64,000 nt of DNA from Bradyrhizobium erythrophlei. GTDB taxonomy: Bacteria; Pseudomonadota; Alphaproteobacteria; Rhizobiales; Xanthobacteraceae. The DNA lies in contig NZ_LT670817.1 of assembly GCF_900129425.1 (NCBI RefSeq), forward strand, positions 6,262,001-6,326,000. Direction: 5' to 3'. The number at the start of each line of letters is the position of its first letter. Position 1 is the stretch's first letter. The notes beneath the pieces are model-generated. The model worked only from the letters and a program-made list of their open reading frames with translations. It did not search any database and was not told the origin of the DNA. Positions 26,633-34,445 of this stretch are shown in pieces. Made by a program: the position numbers and the translations under genes.

Positions 26633-29065
26633 ATGCTACACCATGAACGATTGCGCCCACCATCTCAGGATTATCCAGCCGATGAGTGGAACATTGTCGA
26701 AAAAACGTTTCGCCCGGATTTTCTTGCGCAGCTCGAAACGATATTGGCCCTGGGCAACGGTTACCTTGGCATGCGCGGCTGCCCGGAGGAAGGCGGTCCG
26801 AATGCCGAAAACGGCACATTCATCAATGGATTCTATGAAAGCTGGCCGATCGTATATGGGGAAGACGCTTTTGGCTTTGCCAAGACGGGCCAAACAATCT
26901 GTAACGTAACAGACAGCAAGATTATCAAGCTGTTTGTAGACGATGAGCCCTTTTGGTTGGCTAATGCGCGTCTTATAGACTACGACCGACGTCTCAACAT
27001 GAGAGCCGGGACCCTTGATCGAAATCTTCTCTGGGAGACTCCCGCCGGAAAACGAGTGTCGATCGCATCGAGACGCTTGATCTCCCTTGCAGACAGGCAC
27101 GTTGCTGCCATCTCCTACAAAGTGACACTCGTTGATGCGCGAGCATCCGTCGTGATCGCCTCCGAGATGGGGACCAATGGACCGAGCAATCGCAAGAATC
27201 AAGATGATCCACGCCTGGCGAGAGCGTTACCCGAGCGGGTATTACACCCTCAAACCAATTACTTTAAGGACCGACGCATTGTGCTGTGCCACGCGACGGA
27301 AAGAAGCCGCCTCACGCTGACCTGTGCGACCGATCACGCGCTGGAGAGTTCTTGTGGGCACTCATACAAGGTTGCCTGTACTCCTGACTTCGGCCAGGTT
27401 GCCTTCACCATAGATGCCAAGCCCGGTTGTCCGATCCAACTCACCAAGTACATTGTCTACCATAGTTCTGAGCAGGCATCCCCCGAAGAACTGTGCGGCC
27501 GCGCCGAGTGGACGATGGATCGCATAGTGAACCAGGGATTCCAGCGGCTGCTCGTATCCCAAGAGCAGTACATGGATGATTTTTGGCGCCGCAGCGACGT
27601 TCGGATCAAGGATATAAGCGAGCAGCGGACAAGGCGCAGCACCGTGGAGGTCCAACAGGCCATCCGCTTCAACCTTTTCCACATTCTTCAGGCTTCCGCG
27701 CGCGCGGAAGAATTGGGGGTGCCTGCGAAAGGACTAACAGGACAGGCTTATGAGGGACACTACTTTTGGGATACCGAGATCTATGTGCTTCCGTTTCTGA
27801 CGTATACGTCTCCGAGGATCGCCAGGAACCTTCTCGCCTTTCGTTACAAGATGCTGCCTCAGGCACGCGCTCGCGCCAGAGAACTGGGTCATCGAGGTGC
27901 CATGTTCCCCTGGCGCACAATCAGTGGAGAGGAAGCGTCTGCGTACTATGCCGCCGGCACCGCCCAGTATCACATCAACGCTGACATCATGTATGCGCTG
28001 CGCAAGTACGTGCACGCGACAGGCGACGAGTTGTTTCTCCGAGAATGCGGAGCTGAAATGCTCGTGGAGACAGCCCGTCTATGGGCAGACCTTGGATTCT
28101 ACTCGGAGGCGAAGGGAGGAAAGTTCTGCATTAATGGTGTCACCGGCCCGGATGAATACAACGCCGTGGTGAATAACAACGCCTACACCAATCTCATGGC
28201 CCGTGAGAACCTTCGCTACGCTGCCCAGGTCGTCGCATCCTTACGGACAGCAGAGCCGGGCGCGTACAACGAACTCGTTCGCAAAACGGGGGTCGAGCCC
28301 TCTGAGATTGAAGCGTGGATCCGCGCCGCGGACAGCATGTATGTGCCCTACGATGAAACGACAAACGTCATGCTGCAGGATGATAATTTTTCAGATAGAG
28401 AACCCTGGAATTTACGTAAGACGCCGCCTTATCACTATCCGCTATTGCTGTTTTATCACCCGCTGAACATTTACCGAAAGCAGGTGATCAAACAGGCGGA
28501 TGTTGTCCTGGCCATGTTCTTGTTGGGTGATGCCTTCCCGGCAGAAACGAAGAAGCGCGCCTTTGAATTCTACGACCCGTTTACAACAGGTGACTCCTCT
28601 TTGTCCTCCAGCGTAGAGGCAATCATCGCCGCACAGATCGGCGACATGGACAAAGCAGTTCGTTATGGCATGGCGGCGCTACTGATGGATTTGGCTGACG
28701 TAGGCGGTAACGTGAAGGACGGCTGTCATATAGCCTCTATGGGCGGCACCTGGATGATGCTTACCTATGGCTTCGGCGGCATGCGGGACGACGATGGGAC
28801 ATTGTCGTTCTTCCCGCGTCGTGCTCCTGAGGAAAACGCCATACTGCGGTTTCCAGTAACTTACCGGCGTCAGTTGCTGGAAGTTGAGATTGGTCTGGAC
28901 CAGGTGGAGTACAGGTTATGCGAGGGTGAACGCCTGGTAATCCGCCATGAAGGGGAAGAACTTGAACTTTCTCGCGCAAATCCTCTGGCTGTTCGACCAG
29001 TCGGCAAGTGGGGAGGATCGCAATCAGATGCTCGCGAAGTTAGCCGCGGTCGCTCTGCCGTTTAA
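26633..29065 (+). CDS. GH65 disaccharide phosphorylase (trehalose/kojibiose/maltose type)
   Basis: An 810-residue inverting phosphorylase of family GH65. The N-terminal beta-sandwich includes ETILALGNGYLGMRGCPEEG. The (alpha/alpha)6 barrel shows GQAYEGHYFWDTEIYVLPF and the catalytic Glu508 in NGVTGPDEYN, followed by NNNAYTNLMARENL. HIASMGGTWMMLTYGFGG forms the later phosphate-site region. It splits an alpha-linked glucose disaccharide with phosphate into beta-glucose-1-P and glucose. With the HAD mutase upstream and a glucokinase downstream both products would become glucose-6-P. The exact disaccharide is not readable. Confidence 0.94.
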   Translation: MLHHERLRPPSQDYPADEWNIVEKTFRPDFLAQLETILALGNGYLGMRGCPEEGGPNAENGTFINGFYESWPIVYGEDAFGFAKTGQTICNVTDSKIIKLFVDDEPFWLANARLIDYDRRLNMRAGTLDRNLLWETPAGKRVSIASRRLISLADRHVAAISYKVTLVDARASVVIASEMGTNGPSNRKNQDDPRLARALPERVLHPQTNYFKDRRIVLCHATERSRLTLTCATDHALESSCGHSYKVACTPDFGQVAFTIDAKPGCPIQLTKYIVYHSSEQASPEELCGRAEWTMDRIVNQGFQRLLVSQEQYMDDFWRRSDVRIKDISEQRTRRSTVEVQQAIRFNLFHILQASARAEELGVPAKGLTGQAYEGHYFWDTEIYVLPFLTYTSPRIARNLLAFRYKMLPQARARARELGHRGAMFPWRTISGEEASAYYAAGTAQYHINADIMYALRKYVHATGDELFLRECGAEMLVETARLWADLGFYSEAKGGKFCINGVTGPDEYNAVVNNNAYTNLMARENLRYAAQVVASLRTAEPGAYNELVRKTGVEPSEIEAWIRAADSMYVPYDETTNVMLQDDNFSDREPWNLRKTPPYHYPLLLFYHPLNIYRKQVIKQADVVLAMFLLGDAFPAETKKRAFEFYDPFTTGDSSLSSSVEAIIAAQIGDMDKAVRYGMAALLMDLADVGGNVKDGCHIASMGGTWMMLTYGFGGMRDDDGTLSFFPRRAPEENAILRFPVTYRRQLLEVEIGLDQVEYRLCEGERLVIRHEGEELELSRANPLAVRPVGKWGGSQSDAREVSRGRSAV

Positions 29066-29130
29066 GGCACAGGGCACAAGCCTCCAAGAGCACTCGTGAG
29101 AGCGAGTTCGGAAATGGTATAGGTTGACCA

Positions 29131-29907
29131 ATGGATCGCAAAGTGGGCGTTGATCAGCACCGCGCCAAACCATCGCAGCGATCTTTCGATGCGGCATTGA
29201 TGTCGTCCATCAACGAAATGGCGGGACGTGATCAACAGGCTAAGAGGGTGCTGGTCATCGACGTGGGCGGCACCTCGGTAAAGATCCTCCTCACGGGGCA
29301 AAGCGAAAGCCGATCCTTCCGATCTGGAACGAAACTTACCCCTCGGCTCATGGTGTCGGGAGTCAACAAGCTCGCCGCGGATTGGATGTATGACGCAATC
29401 TCGATCGGCTATCCCGGCCCGGTGCTGGGCGGCCGGCCCGCCGCGGAGCCTGTTAACTTGGGACGTGGCTGGGTCGGATTCGACTTCGAGCAAGCTTTCG
29501 GCCTTCCTGTCAAAGTCATAAATGACGCCGCCATGCAAGCCTTGGGAAGCTATAGAGGCGGCAAAATGCTATTTCTAGGCTTGGGAACAGGCTTGGGCAC
29601 TGCCCTGATCGTGAAGGGCATCGTGAGGCCGATGGAGCTCGGCCATTTGCCTTACAAGAATGGCACTTATGAGGATTATGTCGGCCGAGCCGGCCTGGAA
29701 CGCTGCGGCATGAAGAAGTGGCGTGGTCATGTGGCCGACACGATCGAACGTCTTGTAGCGGCGCTGCGGCCAGATGAAACGGTGATCGGCGGTGGCAACG
29801 TAAACAAGATGGGTACTCTCCCCGCGCGGTGTCGCGCGGGACAAAATGCTAACGCTTTTCTCGGTGGTTTTCGCCTATGGGAAGGCGCAGCTTCCTGTGA
29901 AGTCTGA
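29131..29907 (+). CDS. ROK family glucokinase (polyphosphate glucokinase-like)
   Basis: A 258-residue sugar kinase. Phosphate-binding VLVIDVGGTSVKI lies near residues 40-52, catalytic Asp in VINDAAMQALGSY near 132, GLGTGLGTALIVKG near 150, and MELGHLPY near 172. The short form and the ending NANAFLGGFRLWEG resemble polyphosphate/ATP glucokinases. It would phosphorylate the free glucose released by the GH65 enzyme. The first 35 residues are not family-like, so an internal start such as Met24 is possible. It follows GH65 by 65 bases. Confidence 0.88.
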   Translation: MDRKVGVDQHRAKPSQRSFDAALMSSINEMAGRDQQAKRVLVIDVGGTSVKILLTGQSESRSFRSGTKLTPRLMVSGVNKLAADWMYDAISIGYPGPVLGGRPAAEPVNLGRGWVGFDFEQAFGLPVKVINDAAMQALGSYRGGKMLFLGLGTGLGTALIVKGIVRPMELGHLPYKNGTYEDYVGRAGLERCGMKKWRGHVADTIERLVAALRPDETVIGGGNVNKMGTLPARCRAGQNANAFLGGFRLWEGAASCEV

Positions 29908-29973
29908 TCGCAAATGGTAGCCAGGGATTATTATCGCTGCTGATTTATTCCGCCTTTCAGACGGGAACCTCAC

Positions 29974-30384
29974 ATGAATGACGACGCGCCCCGCTGGGCC
30001 TCCTTCTCATCCGCATTTTCAATCGTCTTGAGCTTGGCGAGCAACCGGATTGCCGAGCTCGGTTGTGCTCCCGTCGGCGAGGATCCACAGGCATTTGTCA
30101 ATCGGGGAGGCTTGCGTCAACTGGAGACAGAGGCTGCCGACACAGCGATCAGGAGGGTTAGAGAGGCGGCTTATCCACTCATCTTTAAGCTGTTTGATTC
30201 CGAAATGCCTCGCGGCAAGGAACGCAAGCTTGTGCTGAGACGGTTGGGTCAAGACTTGAGCCGCATCGAACAGGCGCTGGGATATGATGAGCAGCTCGCG
30301 CAGGACACTGCTCGCGGACGAACTTCCGAGCGCTTGCCTGGCCAAGTTCGTCAGAAGCGGACGGTCAGAAGTCGGAGGAAATGA
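29974..30384 (+). CDS. Hypothetical protein, 136 residues
   Basis: I do not recognise this protein. It is predicted soluble and largely helical, with a basic tail (RQKRTVRSRRK). A central stretch EAADTAIRRVREAAYPLIFKLFDSEM and ERKLVLRRLGQDLSRIEQALGYDEQ looks like a helical pair. A GGGA lies eight bases upstream of the ATG. It could be the last gene of the sugar island, after which an IS remnant begins. Moderate support that it is real. Confidence 0.5.
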   Translation: MNDDAPRWASFSSAFSIVLSLASNRIAELGCAPVGEDPQAFVNRGGLRQLETEAADTAIRRVREAAYPLIFKLFDSEMPRGKERKLVLRRLGQDLSRIEQALGYDEQLAQDTARGRTSERLPGQVRQKRTVRSRRK

Positions 30385-30410
30385 CTATATTTGATGCGGC
30401 AGGAATGCCG

Positions 30411-30575
30411 CTACAGATACGGACAGACCCCGGCGACGCAGATAGCGCTGAAGAACGTGTGGGCGCAGCGGTCGTAGCGCATTGAGATACGCCGCCAGTC
30501 TTTTAGCCTTGCGAACATATTCTCGACCTTGAGGCGCTGTCGATACAAGGCAGGTCCTTTTGCCGCGCTTGAATC
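30411..30575 (-). pseudogene. IS5-type transposase C-terminal remnant
   Basis: The minus strand reads ALYRQRLKVENMFARLKDWR followed by RISMRYDRCAHTFFSAICVAG and a stop. This is the typical end of IS5/IS427-group DDE transposases (the catalytic E of DDE lies in KVENMF). Only about 50 residues remain; upstream the frame loses similarity. No terminal repeats are visible. It marks the right edge of the carbohydrate island. The surrounding gene-free stretch (30385-30728) holds nothing else I can see. Confidence 0.85.
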
Positions 30576-30728
30576 GCGATGCCACATCAGATGGAATTTG
30601 AGTTTGCAAAGGTCTGGGCTATGCGGACAAACCGGACACGGAACGGGATCGTCTTCAATCTCGGTGAGTTTGCCTTGACAGCTTGCCGGCCCCGCAGCCC
30701 ATGATTTTGGTCAAGGAGGAGCCTCACG

Positions 30729-31382
30729 ATGACCATCACCATTACCGCCTTTGAACGGTCACCCGATGGCGGCAAGGGACTGGCGCGTGATACGCGCGTT
30801 CGCTGGGCGCTTGAAGAAGTCGGCCAACCCTACGAGGTTCGCCTTGTTTCGTTTGGTGCGATGAAGGAACCCGCGCATCTGGCGCTTCATCCTTTCGGCC
30901 AGATCCCGACCTACGAGGAAGGCGATCTCGCCCTGTTCGAGACAGGGTCGATCGTGTTCCATATCGCCGAGCGCCATGCGGGCCTGCTGCCGGACGATGC
31001 CGATGCGCGGGCGCGCGCGATCACATGGATGTTTGCCGCGCTCAACACGGTGGAGCCGGCGATCCTTGAACTCACAACCGCCAGGCTTCTGGAGGGCGAT
31101 AAGCCCTGGAGTAAGGAGCGCCTGCCTCTGGTCGAGGATCGCGTCCGCGACCGGTTGAAGCAGCTTTCCGCTCGCCTTGGCGATGCCGACTGGCTCGATG
31201 GTGCGTTCAGCGCGGGCGACCTGATGATGGTGTCGGTGCTGCTCAGGTTGAAACCATCGGGCATTCTGGACGAATATCCGAACCTGGCCGCCTATGTCGC
31301 CCGCGGCGAAGCGCGGCCCGCCTACAAGCGGGCTTTCGACGCGCAACTGGCGGTTTACACCGGCAAGTCACCGACCGGCTGA
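30729..31382 (+). CDS. Glutathione S-transferase family protein
   Basis: A 217-residue protein with an N-terminal thioredoxin-like domain (ITAFERSPDGGKGLARDTRVRWALEE; HPFGQIPTYEEGDLALFETGSIVFHIAER, where the ESGAI-type glutathione contact reads ETGSI) and an all-helical C-terminal domain ending near FSAGDLMMVSVLLRL, the N-capping box region. AGGAGG precedes the ATG. It probably conjugates or reduces electrophiles with glutathione; the physiological substrate is unknown. It stands alone between the IS remnant and a histidine kinase. Confidence 0.92.
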   Translation: MTITITAFERSPDGGKGLARDTRVRWALEEVGQPYEVRLVSFGAMKEPAHLALHPFGQIPTYEEGDLALFETGSIVFHIAERHAGLLPDDADARARAITWMFAALNTVEPAILELTTARLLEGDKPWSKERLPLVEDRVRDRLKQLSARLGDADWLDGAFSAGDLMMVSVLLRLKPSGILDEYPNLAAYVARGEARPAYKRAFDAQLAVYTGKSPTG

Positions 31383-31524
31383 TTGAGGTCCGTCCTGGGC
31401 TCGAACTCGTCATCCGAGTTTTTCGTTCAGTTGATGGGTCCTGACCGACGCATTTTTTCGCTATCTGAGTGGTGGCTGAAGCGATAGCATTTCCGACCGC
31501 AACGCAGATCGGGAAGGGGCAGCG

Positions 31525-32841
31525 ATGAACCAACTCGAAACCGGCGAAACGCCCAAAGCCGCTCAGGCTGTTTCAAATTTCCAAGACGAGCTGGCCGAAG
31601 TTCTGCGGGAACGGGCGGCCATCTCCGCAGTGCTGCGCGCCATTGCCAGTTCTCCTCACGACTTGCAGCCCATATTCGACACTATCCTCGACAGCGCGAG
31701 AAGGCTCTGCCGAGCTGATACGGGTGTCTTCCGCTTAGTCGAGGAAGCAGGCTTTCGTCTCGTTGCTCGTGCATTGGGCCCCGGCGTGTCGGAGGATGTT
31801 CTACCGCCAAAGCTGGTGGAACCCGGCACCTTTCAAGGCGACTTTTATAGTCGCCTCACCGCAAGCAAGTTGCCGCTCCACGTCCCCGACGTAGCACTTG
31901 AACTCCATCGAGCGGACGAGGCTACCCGTGAATTCATCGGGCGGCGCGGCCTTCGGACGCTCCTTTTCGTGCCCATGCTCAGAAAGCACGAGCTAGTCGG
32001 ATCGTTTGCTTTAGGGCGGCTGCGCGTAGAGCGCTTTACGGAAAGAGAGATCGAACTGGTCACAGACTTCACCGCGCAGGCGACCATTGCCTTGGAGATT
32101 ATCCGTCGCGAGCGGCAACAGGGCCAGTTGCAGACGGAGCTCGCTCACGCCAATCGCGTGGCCACGATGGGCCAGCTCCTGGCCTCGATCATCCATGAAG
32201 TGAAACAGCCGATCGCTTCCACGGTCATCAACGCTCAAGCGGCTCTGCGTTTTCTGGAGCGTCGACCGCCCCATCTGGAACAGGTGCAGCGGGTGCTCGC
32301 AGAACTCGTTCATGACGGCATGCGAGCGAGTGACATCGTTGACGGAATCCGCGCCCTTTCGCAAAAGGCGCCGTCCCGGAAAGAGCGCTTGGACATCAAC
32401 GCCGCGATCCGCGGGGTGATTGAACTCACCCGTGGCGAAGCAGTGGCGAACGGGGTTTCGGTGCAGATGGATCTCGCGCAGGGCCTGCCGCTCATCGAAG
32501 GCGATCGAGTGCAATTTCAACAGGTGATTCTCAACCTGATCCTGAATGCCATTGAGGCCATGAGCGACGCCGACGAAGGAACGCGAGAGCTGCTTATCAG
32601 CGCCGGGAAGGCGGAGCCGAACGGCGTTCATGTCGGGGTACGAGATTCGGGTCCGGGCCTGGCGCCAGCAGCCCTTGAGCGTGTGTTTGACGCCTTCTAC
32701 ACGACAAAGACCAGCGGTTTGGGTATGGGCCTGACGATCTGCCGCTCGATCATTGAAACCCATGGCGGACAACTGTGGGCGACCGGGCACACACCACAAG
32801 GCGCGTTCTTTCACTTTACGATACCTGCTCGGCCGGCATGA
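31525..32841 (+). CDS. GAF-domain sensor histidine kinase without a partner
   Basis: A 438-residue cytoplasmic kinase. An N-terminal coiled segment and a GAF domain (about residues 45-195) are followed by the phosphorylation site in SIIHEVKQPIAS (His224) and an HATPase domain with VILNLILNAIEAM (N box), VRDSGPGLAP (G1) and GLGMGLTICRSIIE (G2). No membrane spans are seen. The H-box with KQP resembles the kinases that carry HELNQPL. No response-regulator gene is adjacent, so its partner is elsewhere. GGGAAGGGG precedes the ATG. Confidence 0.92.
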   Translation: MNQLETGETPKAAQAVSNFQDELAEVLRERAAISAVLRAIASSPHDLQPIFDTILDSARRLCRADTGVFRLVEEAGFRLVARALGPGVSEDVLPPKLVEPGTFQGDFYSRLTASKLPLHVPDVALELHRADEATREFIGRRGLRTLLFVPMLRKHELVGSFALGRLRVERFTEREIELVTDFTAQATIALEIIRRERQQGQLQTELAHANRVATMGQLLASIIHEVKQPIASTVINAQAALRFLERRPPHLEQVQRVLAELVHDGMRASDIVDGIRALSQKAPSRKERLDINAAIRGVIELTRGEAVANGVSVQMDLAQGLPLIEGDRVQFQQVILNLILNAIEAMSDADEGTRELLISAGKAEPNGVHVGVRDSGPGLAPAALERVFDAFYTTKTSGLGMGLTICRSIIETHGGQLWATGHTPQGAFFHFTIPARPA

Positions 32842-33306
32842 TGAGCCGATGGTCGGGTTTCCGGCTCCAAACGGCATGACGCCGCAGCGCCCGCATTGGG
32901 GGGACTTCCGGTATTGGCCCTTAGCCGGCTTGTTCGGCTGCACCCACGACTCCGTTGTCCGGGGTAAAGCAGGCATTCCGCCGTCGCGTTGCCATGTCCG
33001 CTTGTGACCCGAAGCCCGACGTTGGGCACCGGTTTCAAGTGCGCTGCGATCGCCAATGCCGCTAAGGTGATCCGCGTGAGCAAAGCTGATGGCCGACCGG
33101 GTCGGTGTGGTTGGTGTGCACAAGCGAGCCGAACACAACCCCGATCGCCAAGGCATCACGCGCTATGCTTTTTCGCTTGCCGTCCAGGTGTAAACCTATG
33201 AGGTCCCAAGCTTAAGCCTCGTGAACCGAACAGCTATGAAGAAGGATGGTCGATATTGCAGACCTGAGCGTGGTTCGACGCAAGTCTTGATAGCGGCCCT
33301 TCTGAA
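32842..33306. other. Gene-free stretch after the orphan kinase
   Basis: These 465 bases contain no frame with a start site or domain character. The phrase ATGTCCGCTTGTGACCC at about 32993 resembles pieces of the intergenic repeat found at 37872 and 38720, so the stretch may hold decayed copies of that family. Confidence 0.5.
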
Positions 33307-34239
33307 CTACCGACTTTTTATAAGGTTCCCAACGGTTCTTATCGTGTTTAGGGCAGATGGCGCGGGCGTTGCGGCGGGATTAACAATCACGGTCGCCGTC
33401 ATTCCTGCAGTAAGCGTTATCTCCGCCGGCACGCTATCGATCTTGATTCGAACGGGAATGCGTTGGGCCAACCGCACCCACGTGTAAACAGCCTCGACCG
33501 ACGGCAAGCCCTGGGTGCTGACTGTAGCGTTTGGTGCACTGATCCCGCGGGTTATGCTTTCGACACGTCCCGTCAGTTTCCCCTCAAATCCCATCAGCTC
33601 AACTTCAGCGGCATCACCAACTTTAAAGCTCCCGAGCTTCGTCTCCTCGAAATAGCCCGCGACCCAATATGAATCCGCGTCAACGATTGCGATATTTGGC
33701 GATCCACGGTTTGCATAGTCTCCGACGCGAAGCAGAAGATTTGTAACGAAGCCGTTTACAGTGGACCGCACCTCGGTGCGCCCCATATTCAATTGCGCCT
33801 GCTCGAGGTTGGCAAGCGCCGTCTGATGGGCGGCCTGGGCAACCAAGTAGCCTCCTTCATAGACCTGCTTCTCTTCGGTTGAAGCGGCTAGGTCCGTCAG
33901 TTTTCGACGGCGCTCGTTCTCGTTAGTCTTGACTTCGAGATCTGCGGCCTTGCTCGCGACGTCCGCTTTAGCAAGGTCCAGCGCTACCTTGTAATCGCCC
34001 TGATCGATCACATAGAGCAGGTCGCCCTTGTGAACGAACTGATTGTCTCCAACCGGCAACTTCACGATCTGGCCGGACACCTGAGGCGCGATATTGGCAA
34101 CCTGCACGCGGACCTGACCGTCGCGCGTCCAAGGCGCCACCATGTAATGTTCCCATAATCCAGCGACCGCGAATATCGCGAGTACGAGAACAAGAAATGT
34201 AAGCGCGAAGCGAATAATCCGGCGGGCGCGATTGAACAT
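33307..34239 (-). CDS. HlyD/AaeA-type membrane fusion protein
   Basis: A 310-residue periplasmic adaptor of an aromatic-acid or drug efflux pump. One N-terminal membrane span (residues 9-29), the lipoyl halves VANIAPQVSGQIVKLPVGDNQFVHKGDLLYVID and TEVRSTVNGFVTNLLLRVGDYANRG, and a coiled hairpin (about residues 85-140) are visible. It is the third gene of a minus-strand run (FUSC permease, DUF1656, adaptor), the AaeBXA arrangement. Ten bases separate it from the DUF1656 gene. Regulation is probably by the divergent TetR gene. Confidence 0.92.
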   Translation of the reverse strand: MFNRARRIIRFALTFLVLVLAIFAVAGLWEHYMVAPWTRDGQVRVQVANIAPQVSGQIVKLPVGDNQFVHKGDLLYVIDQGDYKVALDLAKADVASKAADLEVKTNENERRRKLTDLAASTEEKQVYEGGYLVAQAAHQTALANLEQAQLNMGRTEVRSTVNGFVTNLLLRVGDYANRGSPNIAIVDADSYWVAGYFEETKLGSFKVGDAAEVELMGFEGKLTGRVESITRGISAPNATVSTQGLPSVEAVYTWVRLAQRIPVRIKIDSVPAEITLTAGMTATVIVNPAATPAPSALNTIRTVGNLIKSR

Positions 34240-34249
34240 GGTGTAGCCC

Positions 34250-34441
34250 TCAGAAGAGGATGTTCAGGGTTGCAACAACGCAAACGTAAATGGCGGCTTC
34301 CGCCAGCAACGGATGCCAGAACCATTTCTGCAGTTGGGTGACGACAAGAACGAAACGCACTGGAATAAAGATCAACGCCGCAATCAATGCATATTTCACG
34401 AATGGCGAGATCAGTAGCCCTGCGAAGACGAATTCCTTCAC
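34250..34441 (-). CDS. DUF1656 (AaeX-like) small membrane protein
   Basis: A 63-residue protein with two membrane helices (about residues 8-28 and 40-60), matching the DUF1656 proteins encoded between FUSC permeases and HlyD adaptors. GTG 34441 is chosen because GGGGAGGAG lies just upstream and the start is then four bases past the FUSC stop. Its function within the pump is unknown. Confidence 0.85.
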   Translation of the reverse strand: MKEFVFAGLLISPFVKYALIAALIFIPVRFVLVVTQLQKWFWHPLLAEAAIYVCVVATLNILF

Positions 34442-34445
34442 GGCT

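Noticed and set aside
29821..29840. Perfect inverted repeat CCCGCGCG-GTGT-CGCGCGGG as a terminator
   Set aside because: It lies inside the coding region of the ROK kinase, where the translation (LPARCRAGQNANAF) agrees with the family, and it has no T run.
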